Source: Bacteroidota bacterium | Lineage (GTDB): Bacteria; Bacteroidota; Bacteroidia; AKYH767-A; OLB10 | Assembly (NCBI GenBank): GCA_019136655.1 | Contig: JAGVTU010000013.1 | Location: forward strand, 62,001 to 126,000 | Length of the DNA stretch: 64,000 nucleotides | Direction: 5' to 3' | Shown here: positions 8,659-17,710 of the stretch, piece by piece | Numbering within the stretch: the stretch's first letter is position 1 | Layout: each line of letters starts with the position of its first letter | Made by a program: the position numbers and the translations under genes | Notes under the pieces: model-generated | Told to the model about the DNA's origin: nothing | Database searches by the model: none | What the model saw: only the letters and a program-made list of their open reading frames with translations

Positions 8659-9498
8659 ATGCAGGAATTTCGCCCCTCAAGTTTTAAGCTTTTGCCCGAT
8701 GTCATTAAAAATATAATGATCATCAGTGCACTTGCATTTTTTGCCAATATCGTATTGGAGCAAATGGGCTTCAGCCTCAATGAAGCTGCCGGACTTTACC
8801 TGCCGGCCTCCGAAAAATTTCACTGGTGGCAGTACATCACCTATATGTTCCTTCATGGCAGCTTTTCACATATTTTTCTCAACATGTTTGCATTCTGGAT
8901 GTTTGGAGGGATTCTGGAAAATCTGTGGGGGCCTAAAAGATTTCTGATTTATTTTCTGGTTACCGGTTTAGGTGCTGCATTGATTCATACAATTATTGGC
9001 TACTATGAATTAGGATCACTTCAGGAAAAAGCTCAGGCATTTTTGAATGCTCCGGGTGCTGATGCATTTGCCATTTTTGTAAGAGAGAATATTCCATACC
9101 AATATCTGAATCCTGAATACGCCTCAGCAGTGGAATCAGTAAAGCAAGCCTGGTATGCACATGGCGACAGTAATGCTATGGTTGAACAGGCACGTCAGTT
9201 AATAGATGAATATATCCGTTTCAAAACTAACATACCAACTGTTGGAGCATCAGGTGCTGTATATGGTGTGCTGATGGCATTTGGTATATTATTCCCCAAT
9301 ACACTTATTTACCTTTACTTTTTCATTCCAATAAAAGCCAAATATCTTGTAATAATCTTAGGAGGAATTGAGTTATATTCTGCATGGCAAAATAATCCTA
9401 CCGATAATGTTGCACACTTTGCTCATCTTGGTGGAATGTTGTTCGGATATATTTTGATACGAATTTGGAATAAGAATAACCGTTCATCAATGTACTGA
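8659..9498 (+). CDS. Rhomboid-family intramembrane serine protease
   Basis: A 279-residue polytopic membrane protein. The catalytic dyad is present: Ser198 in GASGAVYG and His256 in AHLGGMLFG. The oxyanion region HGSFSHIFLNM (66-76) matches the rhomboid HxxxxHxxxNM pattern. Compared with six-helix rhomboids there is a hydrophilic insertion of about 70 residues (119-190) between the early transmembrane helices and the catalytic-serine helix, probably exposed to the periplasm. Rhomboids cleave single-pass membrane proteins within the bilayer; the substrate is unknown. A second rhomboid gene follows with a single intervening base, so the two are co-transcribed, and the EEP gene follows these. 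Confidence 0.94.
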   Translation: MQEFRPSSFKLLPDVIKNIMIISALAFFANIVLEQMGFSLNEAAGLYLPASEKFHWWQYITYMFLHGSFSHIFLNMFAFWMFGGILENLWGPKRFLIYFLVTGLGAALIHTIIGYYELGSLQEKAQAFLNAPGADAFAIFVRENIPYQYLNPEYASAVESVKQAWYAHGDSNAMVEQARQLIDEYIRFKTNIPTVGASGAVYGVLMAFGILFPNTLIYLYFFIPIKAKYLVIILGGIELYSAWQNNPTDNVAHFAHLGGMLFGYILIRIWNKNNRSSMY

Positions 9499-9499
9499 C

Positions 9500-10384
9500 A
9501 TGTTATCTTCATCACGCAAAACATTTTCATCGCTCAATACACTCGAACGAATTATAGCTGTTAACGTTGTTATTTTTCTGTTGGTAAACATAGGCAATGT
9601 GGTTTTGCGGCTTTTTAATTTCCCGGAAGCAACTGTAAGCGACTGGATGTCGGACTGGCTTGCCGTACCTTCATCACTCAAATCACTGATGTATAAACCA
9701 TGGACCATCCTCACCTATTGCTTTTATCACGAAAATTTCTTCCACATACTTTTTAATATGTTATGGCTTTTTTTCATGGGAAGAATTTTTACTGAATATC
9801 TGGGCGAAAAGAAAATACTGCCTGTATATCTTTTGGGAGGTATGATAGGTGCAGGCTTATTTATTTTGTTCTACAATCTTTTTCCATTATTCAATAAGGA
9901 AGTAAATTATGCTGTGGCATTGGGTGCTTCAGCAAGTGTGCTGGCTGTGACTGTAGCTATTGCCACATTGCTTCCCGATTACGAAGTGGCAGTGTTTCTG
10001 CCTCAGTGGCGTGTTAAACTCAAATATATTGCTGTTGCGCTTTTCGTGATGGACTTATTGAGTATAACAGGTTCAAATGCCGGAGGAAATATTGCACATA
10101 TCGGAGGTGCTTTGTTTGGATTTATTTATATACGACTATTGAAAAGAGGCCATGACCTCGCGCTTCCTTTACAACAGTTTTTCAACAGGATTTCGGGAGC
10201 AGGTAAACCAAAAATAAAAGTTGTTTATCGAAGAGGTAATACGGACGAAGATTACCTCGCTAAGAAAACAAACAATCAGGAAGTCATTGATAAAATTCTG
10301 GATAAAATAAGCCGTTCGGGCTATGCAAGTCTCTCTAAGGAAGAAAAAGACATTTTATTCAAAGCCAGCAATAATCAAAACTAA
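9500..10384 (+). CDS. Rhomboid-family intramembrane protease, second copy, with cytosolic tail
   Basis: A 294-residue membrane protein. HENFFHILFNM (77-87) and AHIGGALFG with His200 match the rhomboid fold. The catalytic motif reads GASASV with Ser144, so the usual GxSG glycine is Ala; the Ser and His are both kept, and activity is plausible but untested. After the last membrane helix a hydrophilic tail of about 80 residues (from 215) ends in a helical ILDKISRSGYASLSKEEKD segment, a C-terminal extension commonly seen in Bacteroidota rhomboids. It starts one base after the stop of the first rhomboid gene. The two paralogues may differ in substrate choice or form one proteolytic unit. Confidence 0.92.
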   Translation: MLSSSRKTFSSLNTLERIIAVNVVIFLLVNIGNVVLRLFNFPEATVSDWMSDWLAVPSSLKSLMYKPWTILTYCFYHENFFHILFNMLWLFFMGRIFTEYLGEKKILPVYLLGGMIGAGLFILFYNLFPLFNKEVNYAVALGASASVLAVTVAIATLLPDYEVAVFLPQWRVKLKYIAVALFVMDLLSITGSNAGGNIAHIGGALFGFIYIRLLKRGHDLALPLQQFFNRISGAGKPKIKVVYRRGNTDEDYLAKKTNNQEVIDKILDKISRSGYASLSKEEKDILFKASNNQN

Positions 10385-10395
10385 TCCTGTCTCCT

Positions 10396-11475
10396 GTGAA
10401 GAATTTTGCATTAATCAGCATCACTTTTCTTCTAAGTGTATTAACACTGCTAGCTTCACTGGCTTCCTATATAAGTCCTGCAACCAGTTGGATAATTGCT
10501 CTGTTGGGATTATTCTTTTTATATTTTTATCTATTGCTGATAGTCTGGTCATTGGTAATCCTCATATTTCGAAAAAGTTTGCTTTGGATTACTTTACCTG
10601 TTCTGTTGTTTGGTCTTCGTATTTTTTTGAATTTCTGGAATTTTTCCTCTGAAAAACCAACATCTGAAAACCATCAAACACTGAAAGTAGTTACTTTTAA
10701 TGTAAGAGTCTTCAATCTGTACAACTGGATTCACAACCTCGAAACACGTGCTGATATATTTAAGCAATTTCAGCAACAGAATCCTGATGTGTTATGCATT
10801 CAGGAGTTCTATACCAGTGTAATCAAACCATTCAATAATATTGATCTAATTCCAACCAAAATACGAGCTAAGAATTATCATACACTGCTTCCAATTAAAG
10901 AGCGTGGGCAGGATGAATGGGGAATTGCAACTTTCTCGTCCTATCCCATCATTCATAAGGAAACCATCTTCTCAGAACCTGAATCTGCAAACGGATGCAT
11001 AGCAACCGATATTCTGGTGCATCAGGATACTATCCGTATTTATAATGTGCATTTACAATCCATCAGGCTGATGAATACTGATTATCGCTACATCAATAAT
11101 TTTACGAACGAAAAATCTAATCAGCAGGTTCGAGGAGCTTTCCGAATAATTAGATTGCTTAAAAGGGCATTCAATAAACGTGCAAGGCAAGCAGATGCAA
11201 TTGCAGAAAGTATAAAAAAATGTCCATATAAAATTATTGTGGCCGGTGATTTTAATGATCTCCCCTCCTCCTATGCATATCACACTATAAGCAATTCATT
11301 AGCTGACTCGTTTCTTGAAAAAGGAAAAGGTATTTCATCAACCTACATTGGACCACTTCCCTGGCTGAGGATAGATTATATACTACACAGCCCCTCACTG
11401 CAATGTGTCTCTTATAGCAAGTCGGGGCGCAAATTGTCTGATCATCATTCAATTCAAGCCATATTTAAATATTAA
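10396..11475 (+). CDS. Endonuclease/exonuclease/phosphatase (EEP) family protein, membrane-anchored
   Basis: A 359-residue protein, starting at GTG (10396) 11 bp after the second rhomboid. The first 85 residues hold two or three hydrophobic helices, placing the catalytic domain outside the cytoplasm or at the membrane. The EEP active-site motifs are in order: LKVVTFNVR (Asn metal site), VLCIQEFY (metal-binding Glu), YNVHLQS, VAGDFNDLP (Asp/Asn) and SDHHSIQA (the catalytic Asp-His pair). The family includes Mg-dependent nucleases, inositol-phosphate phosphatases and sphingomyelinases; this membrane-anchored Bacteroidota form has no assigned substrate. It is in an operon with the rhomboids. Confidence 0.9.
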   Translation: MKNFALISITFLLSVLTLLASLASYISPATSWIIALLGLFFLYFYLLLIVWSLVILIFRKSLLWITLPVLLFGLRIFLNFWNFSSEKPTSENHQTLKVVTFNVRVFNLYNWIHNLETRADIFKQFQQQNPDVLCIQEFYTSVIKPFNNIDLIPTKIRAKNYHTLLPIKERGQDEWGIATFSSYPIIHKETIFSEPESANGCIATDILVHQDTIRIYNVHLQSIRLMNTDYRYINNFTNEKSNQQVRGAFRIIRLLKRAFNKRARQADAIAESIKKCPYKIIVAGDFNDLPSSYAYHTISNSLADSFLEKGKGISSTYIGPLPWLRIDYILHSPSLQCVSYSKSGRKLSDHHSIQAIFKY

Positions 11476-11588
11476 CTGAAATTTATGCTTGTTTTTGAAA
11501 AAATTATTTCTATTTTTGAACCATTCAAAGAAGCTTTTACTCAACCATTTATACAAACCAACTTTTAACCAATTAATACTTTTCTTGT

Positions 11589-12323
11589 ATGCGCGTTAAA
11601 ATATCATTCACCAGGGACAATAATTCCGGGAATACCATACCGCTACACCACCAGAAGTTGATTTTCGACAGTCTTTCATCCATTGCAAGGGCCATTGGTG
11701 AAGACCGCAAACAACTTAACTTTTCATCTCTCAAAGGAACTTCCAAAATACACAATGGATTTATGAAGTTTCTGTCTTCGAAGATTACTCTTGTTTTATC
11801 GAGCAGCAATGAGAATCTGATAAACAAGCTTACCAATCATATTTTTGCGGAAGGCCGACTGACTATTGGCCGAATGAATTTGGTTCCAAAAGGCAAAGAA
11901 GTAATCACCGATCCGGAGTTTAATACACAGATGCGTTACTTATGCATTTCACCTTTGGTTTTGTTTACTCCGCAAAAAGACAGCAAACAACCGGTAGAGT
12001 CTGTTGATCCGCAAAGTCCTAATTTTTCTGATATCCTGTATAATCTCACACTCGATTCAATGGAAAAATCAGGAATTCCGGAAAGTGTTGTTGCTACTTA
12101 TTCAGAATTTGATATTCAGGCTGACACCGAATATTTACAAAAAATGTCAGGACAAAACAAGAAATACATTCGTATGTATCGCACTTCAGAAGGTAAAAAT
12201 GTTGCAGGCTATTTATTGCCATTTACGCTGCACGCCCATCCTGATGTACAAAAGTTTGTATGGCAAAATGGAATGGGTGCCTTAACTTATGAAGGTTATG
12301 GCATGCTTGACCTTGTAAAATAA
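11589..12323 (+). CDS. cas6: Stand-alone Cas6-like CRISPR RNA endoribonuclease
   Basis: A 244-residue protein with the tandem RAMP (ferredoxin-like) architecture of Cas6. The N-terminal half has TIPLHHQKLIFDSLSSIA (16-33), aligned with the first helix of Cas6 where the catalytic residues often lie (His20, His21, Lys23 are candidates), then FSSLKG...HNGFMKFLSSKITLVLSSS and LTIGRMNLVP. The C-terminus has the Gly-rich loop GMGALTYEGYGMLDLV (228-243) that corresponds to the GxGxxxxxGFG RNA-binding loop of Cas6. In type I and III systems Cas6 cuts precursor crRNA within the repeat. Here there is no cas operon, no array, and flanking genes are ordinary, so its RNA target is unknown. It is closed by a hairpin at 12352-12378. 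Assignment to the Cas6 fold is good; catalytic competence is not proven. Confidence 0.8.
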   Translation: MRVKISFTRDNNSGNTIPLHHQKLIFDSLSSIARAIGEDRKQLNFSSLKGTSKIHNGFMKFLSSKITLVLSSSNENLINKLTNHIFAEGRLTIGRMNLVPKGKEVITDPEFNTQMRYLCISPLVLFTPQKDSKQPVESVDPQSPNFSDILYNLTLDSMEKSGIPESVVATYSEFDIQADTEYLQKMSGQNKKYIRMYRTSEGKNVAGYLLPFTLHAHPDVQKFVWQNGMGALTYEGYGMLDLVK

Positions 12324-12351
12324 TTTGCTATTCAATTTTTTCTTTAAATTA

Positions 12352-12378
12352 AAATCAGGAAATTTAACCACCTGATTT
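12352..12378 (+). terminator. Terminator-like hairpin abutting the next start codon
   Basis: AAATCAGG (12352-12359) and CCTGATTT (12371-12378) form an 8-bp stem with an 11-nt loop, followed by further T residues; the ATG of the glycosyltransferase gene starts at 12382. It may end the cas6 transcript, or act as a leader hairpin for the gene downstream. Confidence 0.65.
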
Positions 12379-12381
12379 TTT

Positions 12382-14310
12382 ATGTCCATCTTTAAAAAAA
12401 TATTTTTCATAGTGTTACTTCTGTTAGTTTTAGCAGGAGGATTACTTATTGCACTAAGAGAAAAAATTGCTCAGGAAAAATTTAAATCATTTGCAGAAAA
12501 TTTTCATGCGCAAACAGGCGGCACATTTACGTTAGGCAAATTGCAGTTTAATGGTTTAAGGCAAGTTGAGCTGAATAAAATAAACATACAGTCACCTCAA
12601 TCCGATACAGTTTTCAGTGCTGACACTGTAGTAGTGAATATTTCATTATGGAAACTTTTGAAATTGCAGCCACCATTGTCATCAGTTTCATGCTCTGACA
12701 TCAGATTAAATTTGGCAATTACAGACAGCACTGCCAACTATAGTTTTCTTTTCAAGAATAAAAAAGACACTGCACAAATTACAACTTCACAACAAATTAC
12801 CTTAGCCGACAAAGCTCAACGTCTGTGGACTAAATTAATGCAGATATCTGACATCAATTTTTCTCTGCACAGGATGTCAATGTCAATTACAAAAGACAGT
12901 GTTTCGAAATTATTTTTCATTCCTGAGGTAAAAAACAATCAGGGCGTAAGTTCACTCGAATTTATTGAGAAATCCGGCATTCCTAAAAAATGGCAAATCA
13001 CCCTTCAGATCAACAGTGATGAAAATTTATTATCGGCCGGTATATCCTCTCAGAATAATTCATGGTTTCCATTTCTTGAAACCGACAATCATCCTAAAGT
13101 TTCAGTTCAAAATTCTTCGTTAACTATAAAACAAACACAAGCGGACGCATTCAACATTCATGCATCACTGGACAGTTTAAACATCAACTTCTGGCGTATT
13201 GCCTCTGAAACTATAAGTTTTCCTCTTCTTTCATTTAACTCTGATATCAGACTCACAGAAAACACTGTTTCTATTGACAGCAACTCTATTCTCAAAATTC
13301 ATAAGGTAGCAATGAAAGCAGGTGGATACATCATGCCGGTAAATAATTTTAAGTTGCAATCAGACTTATCATTCCAAACTCCTGCCGATTCTTTCTTCAG
13401 TTCTCTGCCCGATGGTATATTTTTTCTATTTAAAGGATTTAAAGCCAAAGGCGACATGGCCTTTAATTTTCATCTAAAGCTTGAACTCGAAAAACCTGAC
13501 TCACTGGAGTTGAATTCAAGTCTTACAGCAAAAAACTTTAAAATTGAAAAATACGGAAAAGAGAATTTTGCAAACATCAACAACACATTTCTTTTTGATG
13601 CCTATGAAGGCGACAGATATGTAAAAAGTATTCTTGTAGGAAAAGAAAATCCTGATTTTGTTTCATTACCTGATATAAGCCACTATCTTCAATATGCCGT
13701 TCTCACCTCCGAAGATCCTTCTTTCTTTTATCATCGGGGTTTTATTGAAGATGCTTTCATAGAAAGTATGATTGAAAACCTAAAAGCAAAACGATTTGTA
13801 AGAGGAGGCAGCACCATCAGTATGCAGTTAGTTAAAAATGTTTTTCTCTCAAGAGAGAAAACAATTTCACGTAAGTTGCAGGAGATGTTAATAGTATGGC
13901 TTATAGAAAACCAACATCTGGTGAGCAAGGAAAGAATGTTTGAGATTTATCTCAACGTGATTGAATGGGGTCCCGGTGTTTATGGCATTAAGGATGCATC
14001 AACTTTTTACTTCAACAAAACACCTGCACAACTGAACCTTGCTGAAAGTATTTACCTTGCAGGTATTATTCCGCGCCCAAAGTATTATAAATATTCTTTT
14101 GATTCTATTGGCAATCTCAAACCTTACCTTGCCTCCTATTATCGCATAATGACAAACAGGATGCTTGCTAAAACCTGGATTACACCTTTGGATACGTTTA
14201 ACCTCGAACCACAGGTAAAACTAAAAGGACCGGCATTAAAATATGTAGTGCCACTGGATAGTTCAATTGCTGATACACTTGAAATGAATCAGCAATTTGA
14301 ATTATTTTAA
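12382..14310 (+). CDS. AsmA-like / GT51 transglycosylase-domain protein (peptidoglycan glycosyltransferase)
   Basis: A 642-residue protein with an N-terminal membrane anchor (residues 4-24), a long beta-rich region of about 400 residues resembling AsmA-type envelope proteins (segments FTLGKLQFNGL and DTVVVNISLWKLL), and a C-terminal family-51 glycosyltransferase domain. In the latter, the first catalytic Glu is Glu444 in SEDPSFFYHRG, followed by RGGSTISMQLVKN (474-486) and the second Glu in LNVIEWGPGVYGI (Glu528). There is no transpeptidase domain, so it should polymerise lipid II glycan strands without crosslinking, or serve a related glycan role. The N-terminal domain is not a standard feature of monofunctional MtgA. 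The start is fixed by the membrane anchor and lies directly after a hairpin. Confidence 0.88.
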   Translation: MSIFKKIFFIVLLLLVLAGGLLIALREKIAQEKFKSFAENFHAQTGGTFTLGKLQFNGLRQVELNKINIQSPQSDTVFSADTVVVNISLWKLLKLQPPLSSVSCSDIRLNLAITDSTANYSFLFKNKKDTAQITTSQQITLADKAQRLWTKLMQISDINFSLHRMSMSITKDSVSKLFFIPEVKNNQGVSSLEFIEKSGIPKKWQITLQINSDENLLSAGISSQNNSWFPFLETDNHPKVSVQNSSLTIKQTQADAFNIHASLDSLNINFWRIASETISFPLLSFNSDIRLTENTVSIDSNSILKIHKVAMKAGGYIMPVNNFKLQSDLSFQTPADSFFSSLPDGIFFLFKGFKAKGDMAFNFHLKLELEKPDSLELNSSLTAKNFKIEKYGKENFANINNTFLFDAYEGDRYVKSILVGKENPDFVSLPDISHYLQYAVLTSEDPSFFYHRGFIEDAFIESMIENLKAKRFVRGGSTISMQLVKNVFLSREKTISRKLQEMLIVWLIENQHLVSKERMFEIYLNVIEWGPGVYGIKDASTFYFNKTPAQLNLAESIYLAGIIPRPKYYKYSFDSIGNLKPYLASYYRIMTNRMLAKTWITPLDTFNLEPQVKLKGPALKYVVPLDSSIADTLEMNQQFELF

Positions 14311-14311
14311 A

Positions 14312-14836
14312 TTAAATTTGAAAGTTCTTAGTAATCTCATCGCTCATAGGATTTACTGCAGAGCGATAACGATGAATGAGTTTCCCATTTTCATCCAGCA
14401 AAAACTTTTCGAAGTTCCATTTTATTGAACCGGTGAAGTCAGGATTGGGTTGTTCGATAAGCCATTTAAAAAGCGGATGCATATCTTTTCCTTTGACAGA
14501 CACTTTTGCTGCCATTGGAAATGTCACCGAATAATTTTTTGTACAAAATTCAGCTATCTCACTATTGGTGCCCGGCTCCTGCCATAAAAAATTATTGGCC
14601 GGAAATCCAATGACCACCACCTTGTCCTTATATTTTTCATACAATTCTTCCAACTCCTTGTACTGAGGAGTATAACCACATTTGGAAGCTGTATTTACAA
14701 TAAGAATTTTCTTGCCTTTATATTGAGATAATTCTATTTTCCCTCCTGTAAGTCCATCTACTTTAAAGTCATAAACAGTTCCTGCAGGACCACTCATGCC
14801 TGCCAATAATGTAGCCATAATTAAAAAGAGTTTCAT
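14312..14836 (-). CDS. Glutathione peroxidase-family thiol peroxidase, exported
   Basis: A 174-residue protein with a hydrophobic N-terminal segment (about 1-19) that predicts periplasmic export. The active-site residues are Cys53 in NTASKCGYTPQ (Cys instead of selenocysteine), Gln86 in FLWQEPGTN and Trp140-Asn141 in KWNFEKFL. The FPCNQF segment of most family members reads FPANNF, so that Cys is absent, but Cys98 in AEFCTKNY lies where the resolving cysteine of thioredoxin-dependent plant-type enzymes lies. The likely reaction is reduction of hydrogen or lipid peroxides with thioredoxin-like donors. It is convergent with the GT51 gene (one base between stops). Confidence 0.92.
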   Translation of the reverse strand: MKLFLIMATLLAGMSGPAGTVYDFKVDGLTGGKIELSQYKGKKILIVNTASKCGYTPQYKELEELYEKYKDKVVVIGFPANNFLWQEPGTNSEIAEFCTKNYSVTFPMAAKVSVKGKDMHPLFKWLIEQPNPDFTGSIKWNFEKFLLDENGKLIHRYRSAVNPMSDEITKNFQI

Positions 14837-14995
14837 ATAAGAACGAAAATTAAAATGTAAACAGCGAAATTGTAAAAAAGTTTAAACCGGTGCAATTGGT
14901 GAACCAAGGAATTACAACCACCTAATCTCAATATATGGTTCAAACCAACCGAATTCTTGTATTATTTTATGAATGAATAATGTCAGATAAAAGAG

Positions 14996-15027
14996 AAAGA
15001 GGATAACACTTTTGTATTATCCTCTTT
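14996..15027 (-). terminator. Terminator of the ribosomal-protein operon
   Basis: AAAGAGGATAA and TTATCCTCTTT form a perfect 11-bp stem with a 10-nt loop. Read on the minus strand it is followed by CTCTTTTATC, a T-rich tract. It lies 26 bp after the stop of rplQ, the last gene of the 18-kb ribosomal block. Confidence 0.88.
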
Positions 15028-15052
15028 TCAAACTAGCTTATTAATTAAATAC

Positions 15053-15523
15053 TTATTCTTCTGTTTTTTCAGAAGCAGCAGCATCATCTGCTTTAGCTTT
15101 TGGCTTACGACCTCTGCGGGTTGTTTTTGCCTTTTTAGCAGGTGCTTTTTCTTTTATCATCAACTCGTTGAAGTCAACCAGTTCCATCATGCAGGTTTCA
15201 GCAGCATCTCCGGGTCTGAATCCTGTCTTCAGAATACGGGTATATCCTCCCGGACGCTCTCCGATTTTAGGAGCCACTTCTTTGAACAGTTCAGCTACTG
15301 CTTCTTTATTCTGAAGATAGCTAAACACTGTTCTGCGTGAATGGGTGCTGTCTGCTTTTGATTTGGTGATGATTGGCTCCACATACTTGCGCAATGCTTT
15401 AGCCTTAGCTACAGTTGTAGTAATGCGTTTGTGCAAAATAAGTGATGATGCCATATTGGATAACATAGCCTCTCTGTGACTATGCGTTCTGCCAAGATGA
15501 TTTATTTTTTTTCCGTGTCGCAT
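15053..15523 (-). CDS. rplQ: 50S ribosomal protein L17
   Basis: A 156-residue protein starting [20 protein letters not shown], the highly conserved L17 N-terminus, and ending its core at EAPGD-like [17 protein letters not shown]. Compared with L17 of about 120-130 residues it has a Lys/Ala-rich C-terminal tail (about 124-156) that turns acidic at the end. L17 binds 23S rRNA domains near the polypeptide exit region. It is the last gene of the alpha operon, 23 bp after rpoA, and is followed by a terminator. Confidence 0.98.
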   Translation of the reverse strand: MRHGKKINHLGRTHSHREAMLSNMASSLILHKRITTTVAKAKALRKYVEPIITKSKADSTHSRRTVFSYLQNKEAVAELFKEVAPKIGERPGGYTRILKTGFRPGDAAETCMMELVDFNELMIKEKAPAKKAKTTRRGRKPKAKADDAAASEKTEE

Positions 15524-15546
15524 GATTCAATTTCCTTTTTAAATAA

Positions 15547-16539
15547 TTATTCTTTATCGAGCAGATATTTCTGTATGTTCATTCCGAAAGTAAGATTCTT
15601 GCTGCGCACAAGTTCTTCCAGTTCTGTAAGTGATTTCTTACCGAAATTTCTAAACTTAAGTAAGTCAGTTTTTGAGAAAGATACCAAATCACCCAGCGTT
15701 TCAACATCGGCTGCTTTGAGGCAGTTAAGAGCACGTACTGACAAATCCATATCTACCAGTTTTGACTTAAGTAACTGACGCATGTGAAGGGTATTCTCAT
15801 CAAACTCTTCAACCGGAGTTTTTGGTTTAGTATCGAGTGTAATCTTCTCATCGCTGAACAGCATAAAGTGATGAATTAAAATTTCAGCAGCTTCACGCAA
15901 TGCTTCTTTCGGATGAATACTTCCGTCAGTAGTAATTTCAAGCACCAGTTTTTCGTAGTCTGTTTTTTGCTCTACACGATAATTTTCAACTGAGTATTTT
16001 ACATTCTTAATTGGAGTGTAGATAGAGTCAATTGCAATGGTTCCGAGAGGATGACTGTTAGATTTGTTCTCCTCTGCAGGCACATATCCACGTCCTTTGT
16101 CAATGGTAATGTCTATAACAATTTTCACTGAAGGATCCATGGTGCAAATTACCAAATCAGGATTCAACACCTGAAATGCAGAAGTATGTTTGGCAATATC
16201 ACCTGCAGTAAATTCAGTTTTTCCGTTTATCACTACCTGAACTTTTTCAGAGTCTGTACCTTCAATTTGTTTTTTGAAGCGAACCTGTTTCAGGTTGAGA
16301 ATCATTTCGGTGACGTCTTCCACTACACCTTTGATAGTAGAAAACTCATGATCAACTCCGGCAATGCGTATATTGGTAATTGCATGTCCTTCCAGTGAAG
16401 AAAGTAATATCCTGCGCAGCGAATTACCTACGGTAATTCCATAACCCGGCTCCAAAGGTCTGAACTCAAACTGTCCGAAAGTTTCGGATGAGTGGTTCAT
16501 AATCACTTTGTCGGGACGTTGAAATGCAAGTATGGCCAT
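15547..16539 (-). CDS. rpoA: DNA-directed RNA polymerase subunit alpha
   Basis: A 330-residue protein. The N-terminal domain (about 1-235) carries the dimerisation and beta/beta-prime assembly elements, including [20 protein letters not shown] and the SLEGHAIT turn. After a short linker containing PVEEFDENT, the C-terminal domain (about 250-325) has the helix-hairpin-helix pattern [20 protein letters not shown] and [13 protein letters not shown] that contacts UP-element DNA and activators. Position between rpsD and rplQ is the standard alpha-operon order. Length is normal. Confidence 0.99.
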   Translation of the reverse strand: MAILAFQRPDKVIMNHSSETFGQFEFRPLEPGYGITVGNSLRRILLSSLEGHAITNIRIAGVDHEFSTIKGVVEDVTEMILNLKQVRFKKQIEGTDSEKVQVVINGKTEFTAGDIAKHTSAFQVLNPDLVICTMDPSVKIVIDITIDKGRGYVPAEENKSNSHPLGTIAIDSIYTPIKNVKYSVENYRVEQKTDYEKLVLEITTDGSIHPKEALREAAEILIHHFMLFSDEKITLDTKPKTPVEEFDENTLHMRQLLKSKLVDMDLSVRALNCLKAADVETLGDLVSFSKTDLLKFRNFGKKSLTELEELVRSKNLTFGMNIQKYLLDKE

Positions 16540-16608
16540 TTTATATTTTATTTTTTATGCTTTAAATATTGAACTTAATTTATTGTTTTCAGGGTTGATG
16601 CTTAACTG

Positions 16609-17214
16609 TTATTTAGAGTACAATTCGACAATGAGTTGTTCTTTGATATTCTCAGGAATCTCATCGCGTGATGGTGTTGTAACAAACTTACCCTGCATTG
16701 CAGTGGTATCCCACTCCAACCAACCGTATTTGTTAGAACGTGATGCTAATGAATCAGTAATTACTTCATTGGCCTTTGAACGCTCTCTTACTCCAACAAT
16801 ATCACCTGGTTTAAGTATATAAGACGAGATGTTGTTTACCTTACCGTTTACAGTGATATGACAATGGCTTACCAACTGACGTGCACCTGCACGTGAAGGT
16901 GCAATACCAAAACGGAATACCACATTGTCTAATCTTGATTCCATCAGCTTTAGCAGATTTTCACCAGTGATACCTTCTTTACGCAATGCAATACTGAAGA
17001 TGCGTGAAAACTGACGCTCCAGAATTCCATAGGTGTATTTTACTTTTTGTTTTTCCAAAAGCTGAACAGCATATTCACTTTGCTTAGCGCGCTTTTTTGC
17101 TATTCCATGTTGCCCCGGAGGATAACTTCTCTTTTCGAAATACTTATCAGGGCCAAATATAGGCTCACGGAATTTACGTGCTATTTTCGTTTTCGGACCA
17201 ATGTATCGTGCCAT
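16609..17214 (-). CDS. rpsD: 30S ribosomal protein S4
   Basis: A 201-residue protein starting [18 protein letters not shown], with the S4 RNA-binding domain at [20 protein letters not shown] (about 91-110) and [13 protein letters not shown]4 is a primary binder of the 5' domain of 16S rRNA and lines the mRNA entry channel. The N-terminal 80 residues contain no Cys, so this is the zinc-free form. In Escherichia coli S4 represses the alpha operon; no such element was verified here. Confidence 0.99.
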   Translation of the reverse strand: MARYIGPKTKIARKFREPIFGPDKYFEKRSYPPGQHGIAKKRAKQSEYAVQLLEKQKVKYTYGILERQFSRIFSIALRKEGITGENLLKLMESRLDNVVFRFGIAPSRAGARQLVSHCHITVNGKVNNISSYILKPGDIVGVRERSKANEVITDSLASRSNKYGWLEWDTTAMQGKFVTTPSRDEIPENIKEQLIVELYSK

Positions 17215-17255
17215 ATTTTATGAAACTGTTATTTTAAATATTGTTATAATTCGGA

Positions 17256-17660
17256 TTATATTCTTCTGCGTTTAGGTGGACGGCAACCATTATGAGGTAT
17301 TGGAGTAAGATCCAGAATTTCTGTAACTTCAATTCCTGAAGAGTGAAGTGTACGGATAGCAGATTCGCGTCCTGCACCGGGTCCTTTTACAAAAACTTTT
17401 ACTTTGCGGAGACCTAAATCAAAAGCTACTTTGGCGCAGTCAGCAGCTGCCAACTGTGCAGCATAAGGAGTATTCTTTTTTGAACCTTTGAATCCCATTT
17501 TGCCGGCACTTGCCCAGGATATTACCTGACCTTGCAGATTTGTAAGGCTGATGATAATGTTGTTAAAAGTTGCATTGATGTGAGCTTCACCTGCAGCTTC
17601 TACTTTTACTACTTTCTTGCGGGTAGTTTTTGCCGCTGTACCTTGTTGTTGTTTTGCCAT
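17256..17660 (-). CDS. rpsK: 30S ribosomal protein S11
   Basis: A 134-residue protein with the S11 core [38 protein letters not shown] and the C-terminal [12 protein letters not shown], where the last basic residues contact 16S rRNA in the platform near the mRNA exit. The first 20 residues are a Lys/Gln/Thr-rich extension. It sits between rpsM and rpsD, as usual in the alpha operon. Confidence 0.99.
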   Translation of the reverse strand: MAKQQQGTAAKTTRKKVVKVEAAGEAHINATFNNIIISLTNLQGQVISWASAGKMGFKGSKKNTPYAAQLAAADCAKVAFDLGLRKVKVFVKGPGAGRESAIRTLHSSGIEVTEILDLTPIPHNGCRPPKRRRI

Positions 17661-17710
17661 TTTATGAGTTATTCTGTAGATGAGTTTTTAACTCTCATCT
17701 GTTCCTTTTT

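Noticed and set aside
11476..12400. CRISPR array expected beside the Cas6-like gene
   Set aside because: I looked for regularly spaced direct repeats in the flanks and across the window and found none; only the paired palindrome at 44653-44728 repeats, and it has no spacer series.
14837..14995. tRNA or small RNA in the gap between the peroxidase gene and the operon terminator, and in other gaps
   Set aside because: No acceptor-stem pairing, T-loop (GGTTCRANTCC) or CCA-like end was found in any intergenic stretch.
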